DNA from: Terriglobus roseus | Lineage (GTDB): Bacteria > Acidobacteriota > Terriglobia > Terriglobales > Acidobacteriaceae | NCBI RefSeq assembly: GCF_900102185.1 | Contig: NZ_LT629690.1 | Location: 4,526,001-4,590,000, forward strand | DNA: 64,000 nucleotides | Direction: 5' to 3' | Part shown: piece by piece, positions 27,156 through 35,162 of the stretch | Layout of the letters: each line of letters opens with the position of its first letter | Position numbering within the stretch: the stretch's first letter is position 1 | Made by a program: the position numbers and the translations under genes | The notes under the pieces: generated by a model | Told to the model about the DNA's origin: nothing | The model's database searches: none | The model's input: only the letters and a program-made list of their open reading frames with translations

Positions 27156-27491
27156 TTATTCCTTTGCAGGCAGTGTTGCCACGAATGCCTTCGCTGCATC
27201 CAGCAGGCGTTTGCGCACCGCGTCATCTGCATAGACTGCTGCGGGCACACGGACCCATCCGTTCATTGGCTTGCCTGACATCATCTGCGTTACGCCCGGC
27301 AATGCGAGCGCCCATGCGTCATTGCCTTTGCCCAAGCGCACCAGCAGGTGTCCCACGCGTGCGCCGCACACCAGGTTGCCGCGATACATCCACGCCATTC
27401 CGCCGAACATGGCCTTGCGTGTCACGCGCAAATCTTCCAGCGCCTCTTCCACCATCGCTTCTAAGCCTGCATCGCGCGCCATGCCAACCAT
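27156..27491 (-). CDS. TfoX/Sxy N-terminal domain protein
   Basis: A 111-residue protein made only of the TfoX N-terminal domain: RKAMFGGMAWMYRGNLVCG is the signature. Full TfoX regulators of competence also have a C-terminal helix-hairpin domain, absent here. Single-domain versions are widespread and of unknown function. The start may be at 27491 or 27482. It is divergent from lysC, with only 30 bases between the two start codons. Confidence 0.85.
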   Translation of the reverse strand: MVGMARDAGLEAMVEEALEDLRVTRKAMFGGMAWMYRGNLVCGARVGHLLVRLGKGNDAWALALPGVTQMMSGKPMNGWVRVPAAVYADDAVRKRLLDAAKAFVATLPAKE

Positions 27492-27521
27492 GATGGCACA
27501 ACAAAAATAACTTCAGCCTTT

Positions 27522-29003
27522 ATGCCTTTTTTATGGACAAAGCGAAATACTTTGGTTGTGGGCAAGGAACCGGATAGTCCGATCGTTGTCATGAAGTTTG
27601 GCGGTACATCGGTACAGGATGCGGCTGCGATTAGTCGCACTATCGAAATCGTCAATGGTCGTCGTAATCAGAAGATGCGTCCTGTGGTTGTTGTATCCGC
27701 CATGGCGCGCGTCACGGATCAATTGCTGGCAGCCGCGCATGCCGCGGTTGAAAACGATCTTCCCAAGGCAATTCTTATCTCCAACGTGTTGCGGAATCGT
27801 CATATTGAGACGGCTGCAGTTCTTGTTGGCAGGAAGCTAGCTCTTCTGATCCAAACGTTGGACAAGCTCTTCGATCAATTGGATAACGTGCTCACCGGCA
27901 TTGCTGCGGTTGGTGAACTTACACCACGCACCAGTGATCTTGTGGTGAGTTTTGGCGAGCGACTCTCAAGCCTTATCGTGGCGCAGGCGTTGGAACATCG
28001 TGGTATCAGTAGCGTGCATGTCGATGCGCGAAACTGCATCATCACGGACGCGCATTTTGGCAAGGCGTCACCGTTGAGTGAAGAGACGGATGCTGCGGTG
28101 AGTGAGCATGTTCTCTCTGTCGTGAATGCCAATGCTGTTGCTGTGCTTGGTGGTTTTATTGCATCCGCTCGCAATGGGATTACAACTACACTGGGTCGCG
28201 GTGGGAGCGATTACAGTGCGGCGCTTATTGGTGGTGCGCTGCATGCGAATGCCATTGAGATATGGACTGACGTGAACGGTGTGATGACAACCGATCCGCG
28301 CATCTGTCCTGATGCGGTTCGTCTGCGCGCTATCAGTTTTGAGGAAGCGTCTGAGCTTGCTTATTTCGGAGCGAAGGTTCTCCATCCGGCTACGATTCTT
28401 CCGGCGGTGAAGAAGAACATTCCGGTCTGGGTGCTCAACTCGCACAATCCCGGCAACGAAGGCACCGTTATCACCGCGACTGCGACTGCGTCTTCCAGTC
28501 CGCTGAAGAGCATTGCGGTCAAACGCCATCTCGTGATCCTGCACATCATCTCGCGCAGGTTGCTTGTCTCGCATCGTTTTCTGCGTGCCGTGTTTGAGGT
28601 GTTCGATCGCTACGATTGCTCGGTCAACATGGTGGCTACGAGCGAGATCAGTCTCTCAGTGACTCTGGATGCGGTGGAGCATCTGGAAGCCATCCGCGAA
28701 GACCTGGCCAAGATTGCAGTGGTGGAGGAAGAAGAGGCGAAGTCGTTGATCTGCCTTGTGGGGGAGAAGCTGCGTGAGCAGCCGGGCATTGCGGCACGTG
28801 CTTTCTCAGCCATCCGCGGCACCAATCTGCAGATGATCTCGCAAGGGGCGAACGGTATCAGCATGAGCTTCGTTGTGGAGGACAGTGTCGTGGAGCAGAC
28901 GGTTCGCTCACTCCATGCGGAGTTCTTTGCGGATGCCGATCCTGTTCTCTTCGACGTGTCCTCCCGGACGGCTGAACAGGAAGGCGTTCTGGTGTCTGCT
29001 TGA
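27522..29003 (+). CDS. lysC: Aspartate kinase (monofunctional, lysine-sensitive type)
   Basis: A 493-residue aspartokinase catalysing the first step of the Lys/Met/Thr/diaminopimelate pathway. The kinase part shows VVMKFGGTSVQDAAAI, PVVVVSAMARVTDQLL, TTLGRGGSDYSAALIG and the WTDVNGVMTTDPR, with EASELAYFGAKVLHPATI. The C-terminal half holds two ACT domains (from about 325) with NMVATSEISLSVTLD and NLQMISQGANGISMSFVV. It is longer than E. coli LysC (449) mainly by a 20-residue N-terminal extension, so an internal start (GTG at 27558 or ATG at 27591) is possible. No lysine riboswitch seen. Confidence 0.95.
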   Translation: MPFLWTKRNTLVVGKEPDSPIVVMKFGGTSVQDAAAISRTIEIVNGRRNQKMRPVVVVSAMARVTDQLLAAAHAAVENDLPKAILISNVLRNRHIETAAVLVGRKLALLIQTLDKLFDQLDNVLTGIAAVGELTPRTSDLVVSFGERLSSLIVAQALEHRGISSVHVDARNCIITDAHFGKASPLSEETDAAVSEHVLSVVNANAVAVLGGFIASARNGITTTLGRGGSDYSAALIGGALHANAIEIWTDVNGVMTTDPRICPDAVRLRAISFEEASELAYFGAKVLHPATILPAVKKNIPVWVLNSHNPGNEGTVITATATASSSPLKSIAVKRHLVILHIISRRLLVSHRFLRAVFEVFDRYDCSVNMVATSEISLSVTLDAVEHLEAIREDLAKIAVVEEEEAKSLICLVGEKLREQPGIAARAFSAIRGTNLQMISQGANGISMSFVVEDSVVEQTVRSLHAEFFADADPVLFDVSSRTAEQEGVLVSA

Positions 29004-29298
29004 TTGGCGTTGTGAGCGGGAATTTACGGGAATTGTCCGCATGATTAAGAACGTTTCCTAACTTGCCAGTCTGGTCGGAAGTGCGTGGCGCATTTCTGCG
29101 AAACCATTTCGCAAATCTCGGCGGGTTTTGATTGCGCCGTGCCCACCCATTCGATTAGCTTTGTGCCATCACAACATTTCTGAACGCCCGTGCACCAGCG
29201 CCCGGCTGTCTGCGCGCGGCTCTTCTTCCAGCGTCTGTGGGCCAGATTCCATCTCTGGCCCCGTAACCTGCATTTCCGTTGAAAGCGAGACTTTTCTG
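29004..29298. other. Intergenic region, 295 bases
   Basis: I see no gene, RNA structure or convincing hairpin here. It should carry the promoter of the M28 peptidase gene; the peptidase frame stays open upstream to 29128 but the signal peptide begins at 29299. Confidence 0.5.
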
Positions 29299-30975
29299 AT
29301 GAATCTGCACCGTTTCAAGCAGGCAGCTGTTGCAACTGCCGCCGTCCTGCTCCTCTCTCCTGCCTTTGCGCAGCAGCAGACGGGCGACAAAGTGGATCTG
29401 GACGCACTGGCGCAGATCAAGCATGAAGCCCTTGAAAACTCGCACGTGATGGAAAACCTCTTCTGGATGTCAGAGGTTTACGGCCCGCGCGTGAACAACA
29501 GCCCCAACCACATGGCTGCCGCCGAGTGGGCGATGAAGCAGATGAAGGAGTGGGGACTGCAGAACGTTCATCTGGAGTACTGGCCCTTTGGCTACGGCTG
29601 GCAGATCAAGAAGTTCTACGGCGCGATGGAAAGCCCGGCTTACGCTGCGTTTACCGGCTTCCCGCTGGCGTGGACGCCCGGAACGCCTGGCGTTATCAAT
29701 GTTGAGCCGATCTTTGCGCCCATCCACTCGGAGGAAGACTTCGCCAAGTGGCACGGCAAGCTGAAGGGTAAGGCTGTATTGATCTTCGATCCTGCGAAGC
29801 TCACTTTGCACACGCGCGCCGAGGCTCAGCCTTCGCCCACCGATGAAGAGATTCTTGCACGCGCAGGTCAGCCTCGCGGTGGTCGCGGAGCGGGTGGCCC
29901 TGGTGGTCCCGGCGGCGCTGCTGATCGCGATCCCAGCGGTCGTGGACGTCCTGGCGAAGGGACCCAGGAGTTCTCGCCCACATCGCTGGCCCTGGCGAAT
30001 GCCAAGAACCATGATCTTCGCAACAAGATGAACAAGTTCCTGCACGATGAGCAGCCTGCCATTGTTCTGACGCCGGGTTACAACGGCGATCGCGGCACCA
30101 TCTTCTCAACCTATGGTGGCTCTGAGAATCCGAATGATCCCGTCCCGCCGCCGATGGTCGCCATTGGAGCGGAGCAGTACAACCGCCTTGTGCGCCTGAC
30201 GCAGCACAACATCACGCCGAAGCTCACGTTTGATGTGCAGGTGGAGTACCAGAAGAAGAATCAGAACGCTTTCAACGTGATCGGCGAAATCCCCGGCACC
30301 ACAAAGAAGGATGAAGTCGTGATGTTGGGCGGCCACTTTGATAGCTGGCAGGGCGGCACTGGCGCAACTGACAATGGCACCGGTTCGTCTGTTGCCATGG
30401 AAGCTGTGCGCATTCTGGCCACCATGCACAAGCCCATGGCACGTACCGTTCGCGTGGCTCTGTGGGGCGGTGAAGAAGAAGGCGTCTACGGTTCAACAGC
30501 ATACGTGCAGAAGCACTTTGCACCGCGCACCACCATGGTCAAGACGCCGGAGTATGACAAGTTTGACGTCTACTTCAACGATGACGGCGGTGCGGGCCGC
30601 TTCCGTGGCGTCTCCGCCGGCGGCAGCAAGGAGATGGGAACGATCTTCCAGTCGTGGATTGAACCCATCAAGGATCAGCACATCGTAGCCGTCAGCGGCA
30701 CGGAGTTCCGTCCGACGTTGTCGCCCGGTGGTACTGACTCCACAGCGTTCTCATGGATTGGCTTGAACGGCATCAGCTTTATGCAGGATGGGCTGGAGTA
30801 CGGCACCCTTACCCACCATTCCAACGCAGATACCTATGACCGCGTACCCGCGGCCGATGTGCAGCAGGGCTCGCTGGTTGAAGCATGGTTTGCCTACAAC
30901 GCAGCTACTCGCAAGGACATGTTGCCGCGCATCCCAACCCCGGCGCCGGATCCGAACGCCAACGCTCACGAGTAA
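29299..30975 (+). CDS. M28-family metallopeptidase, secreted
   Basis: A 558-residue exported aminopeptidase/carboxypeptidase-like enzyme. Signal peptide MNLHRFKQAAVATAAVLLLS with cleavage near AFAQ. A protease-associated (PA)-type domain at about 125-320 is interrupted by a Gly/Arg/Pro-rich stretch (about 190-224). The dinuclear zinc centre is in MLGGHFDSWQGG (His346), GATDNGTGSS (Asp358) and GGEEEGVYGS (Glu pair), and a later GGTDSTAF region follows. It likely degrades peptides in the periplasm or outside. Start at 29299 selected for the signal peptide; no strong ribosome site. Confidence 0.93.
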   Translation: MNLHRFKQAAVATAAVLLLSPAFAQQQTGDKVDLDALAQIKHEALENSHVMENLFWMSEVYGPRVNNSPNHMAAAEWAMKQMKEWGLQNVHLEYWPFGYGWQIKKFYGAMESPAYAAFTGFPLAWTPGTPGVINVEPIFAPIHSEEDFAKWHGKLKGKAVLIFDPAKLTLHTRAEAQPSPTDEEILARAGQPRGGRGAGGPGGPGGAADRDPSGRGRPGEGTQEFSPTSLALANAKNHDLRNKMNKFLHDEQPAIVLTPGYNGDRGTIFSTYGGSENPNDPVPPPMVAIGAEQYNRLVRLTQHNITPKLTFDVQVEYQKKNQNAFNVIGEIPGTTKKDEVVMLGGHFDSWQGGTGATDNGTGSSVAMEAVRILATMHKPMARTVRVALWGGEEEGVYGSTAYVQKHFAPRTTMVKTPEYDKFDVYFNDDGGAGRFRGVSAGGSKEMGTIFQSWIEPIKDQHIVAVSGTEFRPTLSPGGTDSTAFSWIGLNGISFMQDGLEYGTLTHHSNADTYDRVPAADVQQGSLVEAWFAYNAATRKDMLPRIPTPAPDPNANAHE

Positions 30976-30997
30976 ACAACGACACAGCAAGACACAG

Positions 30998-31028
30998 ACG
31001 GGTGAGGCACGCAGCCTCACCCGTTTTC
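30998..31028 (+). terminator. Intrinsic terminator of the M28 peptidase gene
   Basis: Perfect 11-base stem ACGGGTGAGGC / GCCTCACCCGT around ACGCA (30998-31024), followed by TTTTCT. Lies 22 bases after the stop codon. Confidence 0.92.
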
Positions 31029-31041
31029 TATTGGAACTGCC

Positions 31042-31992
31042 TTAGTAGACCGAGGCTTCGCTCAGTTCCTTCAATTGCTCTGGCGTCAGCTCCAACTCCG
31101 TTGCAGCGAACAGATCTTCCAGTTGCTCTGTTGAAGTGGCACTTGCGATTGGCGCCAGGATGTTTGGGCGGGAGAGCAACCAGGCCAAGGCAATCGATGC
31201 CTGCTTTGCGCCTGTCTCCTTGCTCACTTTTGCGAGCGCCGCGAGAATCTTCATTCCGCGATCGTCAAAGTACTTGCCCAGCATGCCTGCGCGTTTTGCT
31301 TTTTCCGCATCCGCAGCCGTCTTGTACTTGCCGCTCAGAAAGCCCGAGGCCAGCGCGAAATATGGCACCACACCCAGGCTGAACTCCGCTACTACGGGTG
31401 CGAGATCATGCTCATATTCCGCGCGGTGATACAGGTTGTAATGCGGCTGCAGGGTCTGGTAGCGCGCGATACCCTCGCGGCGGGAAATCTCTTCTGACTC
31501 ACGAAGACGATCACCGGAATAGTTCGACGCGCCAATTGCGCGTACTTTACCTTCCTTTACCAAGTCATCAAATGCACGCAGCGTCTCAGTCAGCGATGTG
31601 TCGGCGTCATCAATGTGTGCCTGATAGAGGTCGATGTAGTCGGTCTGTAAGCGGGTGAGTGACGCTTCTACGGCTTCCTTCATGTACACCGCGCTCAGGC
31701 CCTTTTTGCCTTCACCCATGGGGTTGCCGAGCTTCGTCGCCAACACGACGCTCTCGCGCTTGCCTGTCTTCTTGAACCAGTTGCCGATGATCGTTTCGCT
31801 CTCACCGCCCTTGTTCCCCGGAACCCATGACGAGTACATATCCGCCGTATCGATGAAGTTGTATCCGCGATCCACGAAGCGATCCAGCACAGCAAACGAC
31901 TGCTTCTCATCGATGGTCCAGCCAAAGACATTCCCGCCCAGCATGATGGGCGAAACTTCTATTCCAGTGCTTCCAAGGGTGCGTTTGGTCAT
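31042..31992 (-). CDS. Aldo/keto reductase
   Basis: A 316-residue NADPH-dependent reductase TIM barrel. The catalytic tetrad is visible: Asp in NFIDTADMYSSW (with Tyr53/54 region), Lys in VLATKLGNPMG, and His in DLYQAHIDDADT. GASNYSGDRL and the C-terminal PIASATSTEQLEDL bind cofactor. The insert WVPGNKGGESE is typical of the AKR11/YajO-like bacterial branch acting on aldehydes and ketosugars. Single gene, convergent with the M28 peptidase and 102 bases downstream of trmFO. Confidence 0.94.
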   Translation of the reverse strand: MTKRTLGSTGIEVSPIMLGGNVFGWTIDEKQSFAVLDRFVDRGYNFIDTADMYSSWVPGNKGGESETIIGNWFKKTGKRESVVLATKLGNPMGEGKKGLSAVYMKEAVEASLTRLQTDYIDLYQAHIDDADTSLTETLRAFDDLVKEGKVRAIGASNYSGDRLRESEEISRREGIARYQTLQPHYNLYHRAEYEHDLAPVVAEFSLGVVPYFALASGFLSGKYKTAADAEKAKRAGMLGKYFDDRGMKILAALAKVSKETGAKQASIALAWLLSRPNILAPIASATSTEQLEDLFAATELELTPEQLKELSEASVY

Positions 31993-32094
31993 GATGTTTT
32001 GTTGGATGCGGCGACGCGGCTCCGCGGCGGACGCGCTTTTCCCATTCCACGTGATGGCAATGTAAATTTTGTGTCCGCCGGGATGTTGTTTCGC

Positions 32095-33432
32095 TTATGC
32101 GGACAACGGTGAGCTGTCCAACCATTCGCGCCAGGCGTTGAGGCCGCGTTCGCACTGGAGGCGATGGCGCTCTTTCTTGTCGCGGATCTTTTTGCGGAGT
32201 TCTTCTTCGAGCGGCAGCAACAGGTCAAAGGTGACGTTGGCTGGCTGGAAGCGCTTGGCTTCCGCGTGCGTGATGTAGTGCACGAGGGAGCCGTGGGCGC
32301 TGAGGCGGGGCGCGGGTTCTGGTGTTTCGCCGCGTGCGACGGAGGCGGCGAAACGGCCTGCGAGCATGCCTCCGGCGATGGACTCCGTGTAGCCCTCTAC
32401 GCCGCTGAGCTGGCCAGCGATGAAGATGTTGGGGTGCTGACGCAGTTGTAGCTGCTCGTTCAGCAGCGTGGGCGAGTTGATGTAGGTGTTGCGGTGGATC
32501 TGGCCGTAGCGCAGGAACGTCGCGTTTTCCAAGCCGGGGATGAGGCGCAAGATACGTTGCTGGTCGCCGAACTTGATGTGATTCTGGAAGCCGACGAGGT
32601 TGTAGCTGTCGGCGCGCAGGTTTTCCTGGCGAAGCTGGACGACCGCGTACGGCGTGATTTCGGTTCCAGGGTAGCGCAGGCCCACGGGCTTCATGCAGCC
32701 GAAGCGGAGGGTGTCGCGGCCGCGGCGAGCGATCTCTTCAATGGGCAGGCAGCCTTCGAAGTAGTCGAGCTTCTCCCACTCCTTGGCTTCGACTTCGTGC
32801 GCGGCGACGAGCGCGTCGTAGAAGACGTCGTACTCCTCTTTGGTGAAGGGGCAGTTGATGTAGTCTGCGGAGCCTTTGTCCCAGCGTGCTTTGAAGTAGA
32901 CGCGGTCCATGTTGATGGTGCTGGCGTCCACGACGGGCGCGATGGAGTCGTAGAAGGCTAGCTGGTCGGCGCCGGTGAGTCGCTGCAGTTCTGCCGCGAG
33001 TGCGGGCGAGGTGAGCGGGCCGGTAGCGAGGATGGTCAGCGTGTCTTCGCTGTTTTCGTCGAGCGACGTGACTTCTTCGCGGACGACCGTGATGCGCGGT
33101 TCGGCGGCGATGCGTTCGGCGACGCGTCGGGAGAACTCCACGCGGTCGACGGCGAGAGCGTGTCCGGCGGGGACGGCGCAGGCATCGGCTTCTTTGAGCA
33201 GGGCGGAGCCTGCGATGCGCATCTCCTGTTTGAGGAGCCAGGGCGCGGTGTTTTCGCTCTCGCTTTTGAGGGAGTTGGAGCAGACGAGTTCCGCGAAGTC
33301 GCTGGTCTGATGCGCTTCGGTGGAGCGGTTGGGGCGCATCTCGTGGAGGGTGACTTCGCAGCCGAAACGTGCGGCCTGCAGGGCGGCTTCCGGGCCTGCA
33401 AGGCCTCCGCCGATAACTTTGATTTTCTTCAC
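32095..33432 (-). CDS. trmFO: Methylenetetrahydrofolate-tRNA (uracil-5-)-methyltransferase TrmFO
   Basis: A 445-residue flavoprotein that makes 5-methyluridine at position 54 of tRNA using folate and FADH2. N-terminus VKKIKVIGGGLAGPEAALQA is the family FAD-binding start, encoded from a GTG at 33432; the upstream in-frame ATG at 33531 would add residues unlike the family and overlap a divergent gene. Other blocks are TSDFAELVCSNSLKSE, GCLPIEEIARRG, LRFGCMKPVGL, LVGFQNHIKFGDQ and AGQLSGVEGYTESIAGG. Folate-dependent TrmFO is common in Firmicutes and deltaproteobacteria and also in Acidobacteria. Confidence 0.96.
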   Translation of the reverse strand: MKKIKVIGGGLAGPEAALQAARFGCEVTLHEMRPNRSTEAHQTSDFAELVCSNSLKSESENTAPWLLKQEMRIAGSALLKEADACAVPAGHALAVDRVEFSRRVAERIAAEPRITVVREEVTSLDENSEDTLTILATGPLTSPALAAELQRLTGADQLAFYDSIAPVVDASTINMDRVYFKARWDKGSADYINCPFTKEEYDVFYDALVAAHEVEAKEWEKLDYFEGCLPIEEIARRGRDTLRFGCMKPVGLRYPGTEITPYAVVQLRQENLRADSYNLVGFQNHIKFGDQQRILRLIPGLENATFLRYGQIHRNTYINSPTLLNEQLQLRQHPNIFIAGQLSGVEGYTESIAGGMLAGRFAASVARGETPEPAPRLSAHGSLVHYITHAEAKRFQPANVTFDLLLPLEEELRKKIRDKKERHRLQCERGLNAWREWLDSSPLSA

Positions 33433-33529
33433 AATTTCTATTTTCTCGCGAGCGGAACTTTTTCGGAGTAGGCTGCGTAGCAATACCCATGCGGACGTAG
33501 GCTTCTGAAAACCCGCACCGAGGCGCTTC

Positions 33530-33730
33530 ATGCTTTGCCTGATCCTGTTAATCCTGTTCTTCAGCCGCCGCTGCTGGTACTGGTCGGGATATTCACCCTA
33601 TGGTTATGGCTATTACGGCTGGCCCTATCGCGGATATGCCTATGGAGCGTATCCGTACGGGGCTTACAGCTACTACAACCCGTATTGGCGGGGATATTAC
33701 CCGTATTACCGCCCTTACGGCTGCTACTAA
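33530..33730 (+). CDS. Tyr/Gly-rich small protein (66 aa)
   Basis: A 66-residue product with a hydrophobic start (MLCLILLILFFSRRC) followed by a tail in which Tyr, Gly, Pro and Trp make up most residues, in repeats of the type YGxYGW, YAYGAYPYGAYSYY and YYPYYRPYGCY. GAGG lies 7 bases before the ATG. Tyr/Gly-repeat tails occur on small secreted or membrane-associated proteins of uncertain role. The stop overlaps that of the convergent acetyltransferase gene (33727-33730). Low-complexity composition could arise by chance only if this frame were noncoding, which I doubt since the opposite strand gene begins beyond it. Confidence 0.6.
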   Translation: MLCLILLILFFSRRCWYWSGYSPYGYGYYGWPYRGYAYGAYPYGAYSYYNPYWRGYYPYYRPYGCY

Positions 33731-34218
33731 GCGGATGTACCGGCGAGCCTTTTGAGCTCCTCGCCGGTCACGCGCAGGTTTAGCCATTCGCGCAGGACTT
33801 TGGCCCCGCTGGCTTCGTAGAAGTCGAGTGCGGGCTGGTTCCAGTCGAGACATTCCCATTGGAAACGGGTGCAGTTTCGTTCGAGCGCAATTTGTGCGAG
33901 GCGCTGGAACAGTGCTGCGCCGATGCCGCGTTTGCGGAAGGATTCGCGGACGAAGAGATCTTCCAGGTAGAGTGCCGGGCTGCCTTCCCACGTGGAGTAT
34001 TGGAAGAAATAGAGCGCGAAGCCTGCGGTCTGGCCCTGCCATTCGGCCATGATGCAACGGAAGTAGGGCTGCGGGCCGAAGCCGTCGCGGAGGATGTCTT
34101 CTTCCGTGGCGATGACCGCGTGGGGTTCTTTTTCGTAGATGGCCAGGTCGCGGATGAGGGCGAGGATGGCGGGTGCGTCGGTGGGGACGGCGTCGCGGAG
34201 GATCAGGTCGTTTGGCAT
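33727..34218 (-). CDS. GNAT-family N-acetyltransferase
   Basis: A 163-residue acetyltransferase resembling diamine/spermidine acetyltransferases (SSAT-like) and YhbS-type proteins. It begins LILRDAVPTDAPAILALIRDLAIYEKEPHAV, with the acetyl-CoA pyrophosphate-binding stretch FVRESFRKRGIGAALFQRLAQ (R/QxxGxG/A) at about 100-115 and the C-terminal DWNQPALDFYEASGAK. The LAIYEKEP pattern is typical of bacterial SSAT-like enzymes. ATG at 34218 has AAGAGA upstream. Convergent and overlapping with the Tyr/Gly-rich gene. Confidence 0.93.
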   Translation of the reverse strand: MPNDLILRDAVPTDAPAILALIRDLAIYEKEPHAVIATEEDILRDGFGPQPYFRCIMAEWQGQTAGFALYFFQYSTWEGSPALYLEDLFVRESFRKRGIGAALFQRLAQIALERNCTRFQWECLDWNQPALDFYEASGAKVLREWLNLRVTGEELKRLAGTSA

Positions 34219-34287
34219 GTGTCTCTTGCGATTGTTACGCAGGAGGCGCACCTTCAGCACTTTGCGGTCCCAGCTTGCAGGTTTTAG

Positions 34288-35049
34288 CTACTGCGGCTTG
34301 CTGTTGTTGGTGTCGACCTTGAAGTCCTTGTCGTCCTTATCCTTCGAGTCCTTCGCGTCGGCTGCCTTGGCTGCGGCGGCTTTTGCGGCGTCGCGCTTGG
34401 TCTTTTCCTGGTCGAGATACTTGTCGAAGTTCACGGAGAAGGCGAAGAGTTCCGTGTCTTTGCCATCCTGCTTGGTGTGCATCATCTTCACGTAGAGCTC
34501 GGTGCCGCGGAGCGGAGGGTCGTCGAGGTCGCGGATGTCGTAGAAGAGGAAGCCGTTGGCGCTGCTGTGCGCCGGGATAGTGGTCTGGGTGAAGGAGAAG
34601 TCCTTGTCGTCGTCGAGGATCTTCTTGTCGACCGGCGTGGGGCGGTAGGTGATGGGCGTTCCGGGAATGCGCTTCTGCTTGATGTCGTTGAAGCGGAAGA
34701 GGCGGCGGTTCAACTCTTCGGGGGTGGCGGCGGGGAGCTTGGTGCCGTCCGAGCCGATGAGCTGGATGCGGACCTGGTTCAGGTCCAGCGGCGCGTCGCT
34801 GTCGTTCGCGATGATGAGGCGGATGGGCAGGATGCTGTGGCCGCTGTAGTCGAGCCGGAAGAAGTTGCCCTTTTCGCGGGTGTCGAATGGTTCGGCGGCG
34901 ACGGTGACGTGCTCTTTCTCGTGCGTTTCGTGCGAGATGTACGCTGTGGCGGCGAGCACCGGCGGCGCTTCTTTCTTAGCTGCGAAAGCGGGTGCGGCGA
35001 GGGCCAGCAACAGCGCGGCGGCGAACCATTTTTGTGGGATTTGCGGCAT
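34288..35049 (-). CDS. Secreted hypothetical protein with charged C-terminal tail
   Basis: A 253-residue product. Signal peptide MPQIPQKWFAAALLLALAAP with cut near AFA; the ATG at 35049 is picked for this, although the frame is open much further upstream (to 35967) and an ATG at 35100 is also possible. The mature region contains RLDYSGHSILPIRLIIANDSDAPL, a beta-sandwich-like segment about interaction with loss-of-function unclear, and ends in a 40-residue Lys/Asp/Ala-rich tail likely forming a helix or disordered. No family recognised. Secreted; role unknown. Confidence 0.72.
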   Translation of the reverse strand: MPQIPQKWFAAALLLALAAPAFAAKKEAPPVLAATAYISHETHEKEHVTVAAEPFDTREKGNFFRLDYSGHSILPIRLIIANDSDAPLDLNQVRIQLIGSDGTKLPAATPEELNRRLFRFNDIKQKRIPGTPITYRPTPVDKKILDDDKDFSFTQTTIPAHSSANGFLFYDIRDLDDPPLRGTELYVKMMHTKQDGKDTELFAFSVNFDKYLDQEKTKRDAAKAAAAKAADAKDSKDKDDKDFKVDTNNSKPQ

Positions 35050-35162
35050 ATAGGTGTAGACGCGCGGTTTACGGCTCAGTTGCGCCGGCCACTTCGTCAT
35101 TATGAGACGCCATGGGGGACGGGGTAAAGTTGGCTTTGGCTTTCTGTTGATTGCCTGACGCC

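Noticed and set aside
27492-27521. Lysine riboswitch upstream of lysC
   Set aside because: Only 30 bases separate lysC from the divergent TfoX-N gene, too short for a riboswitch.
33593-34057. Minus-strand frame overlapping the GNAT and Tyr/Gly-rich genes
   Set aside because: Composition is that of an antisense shadow and it lies over the N-acetyltransferase reading frame.
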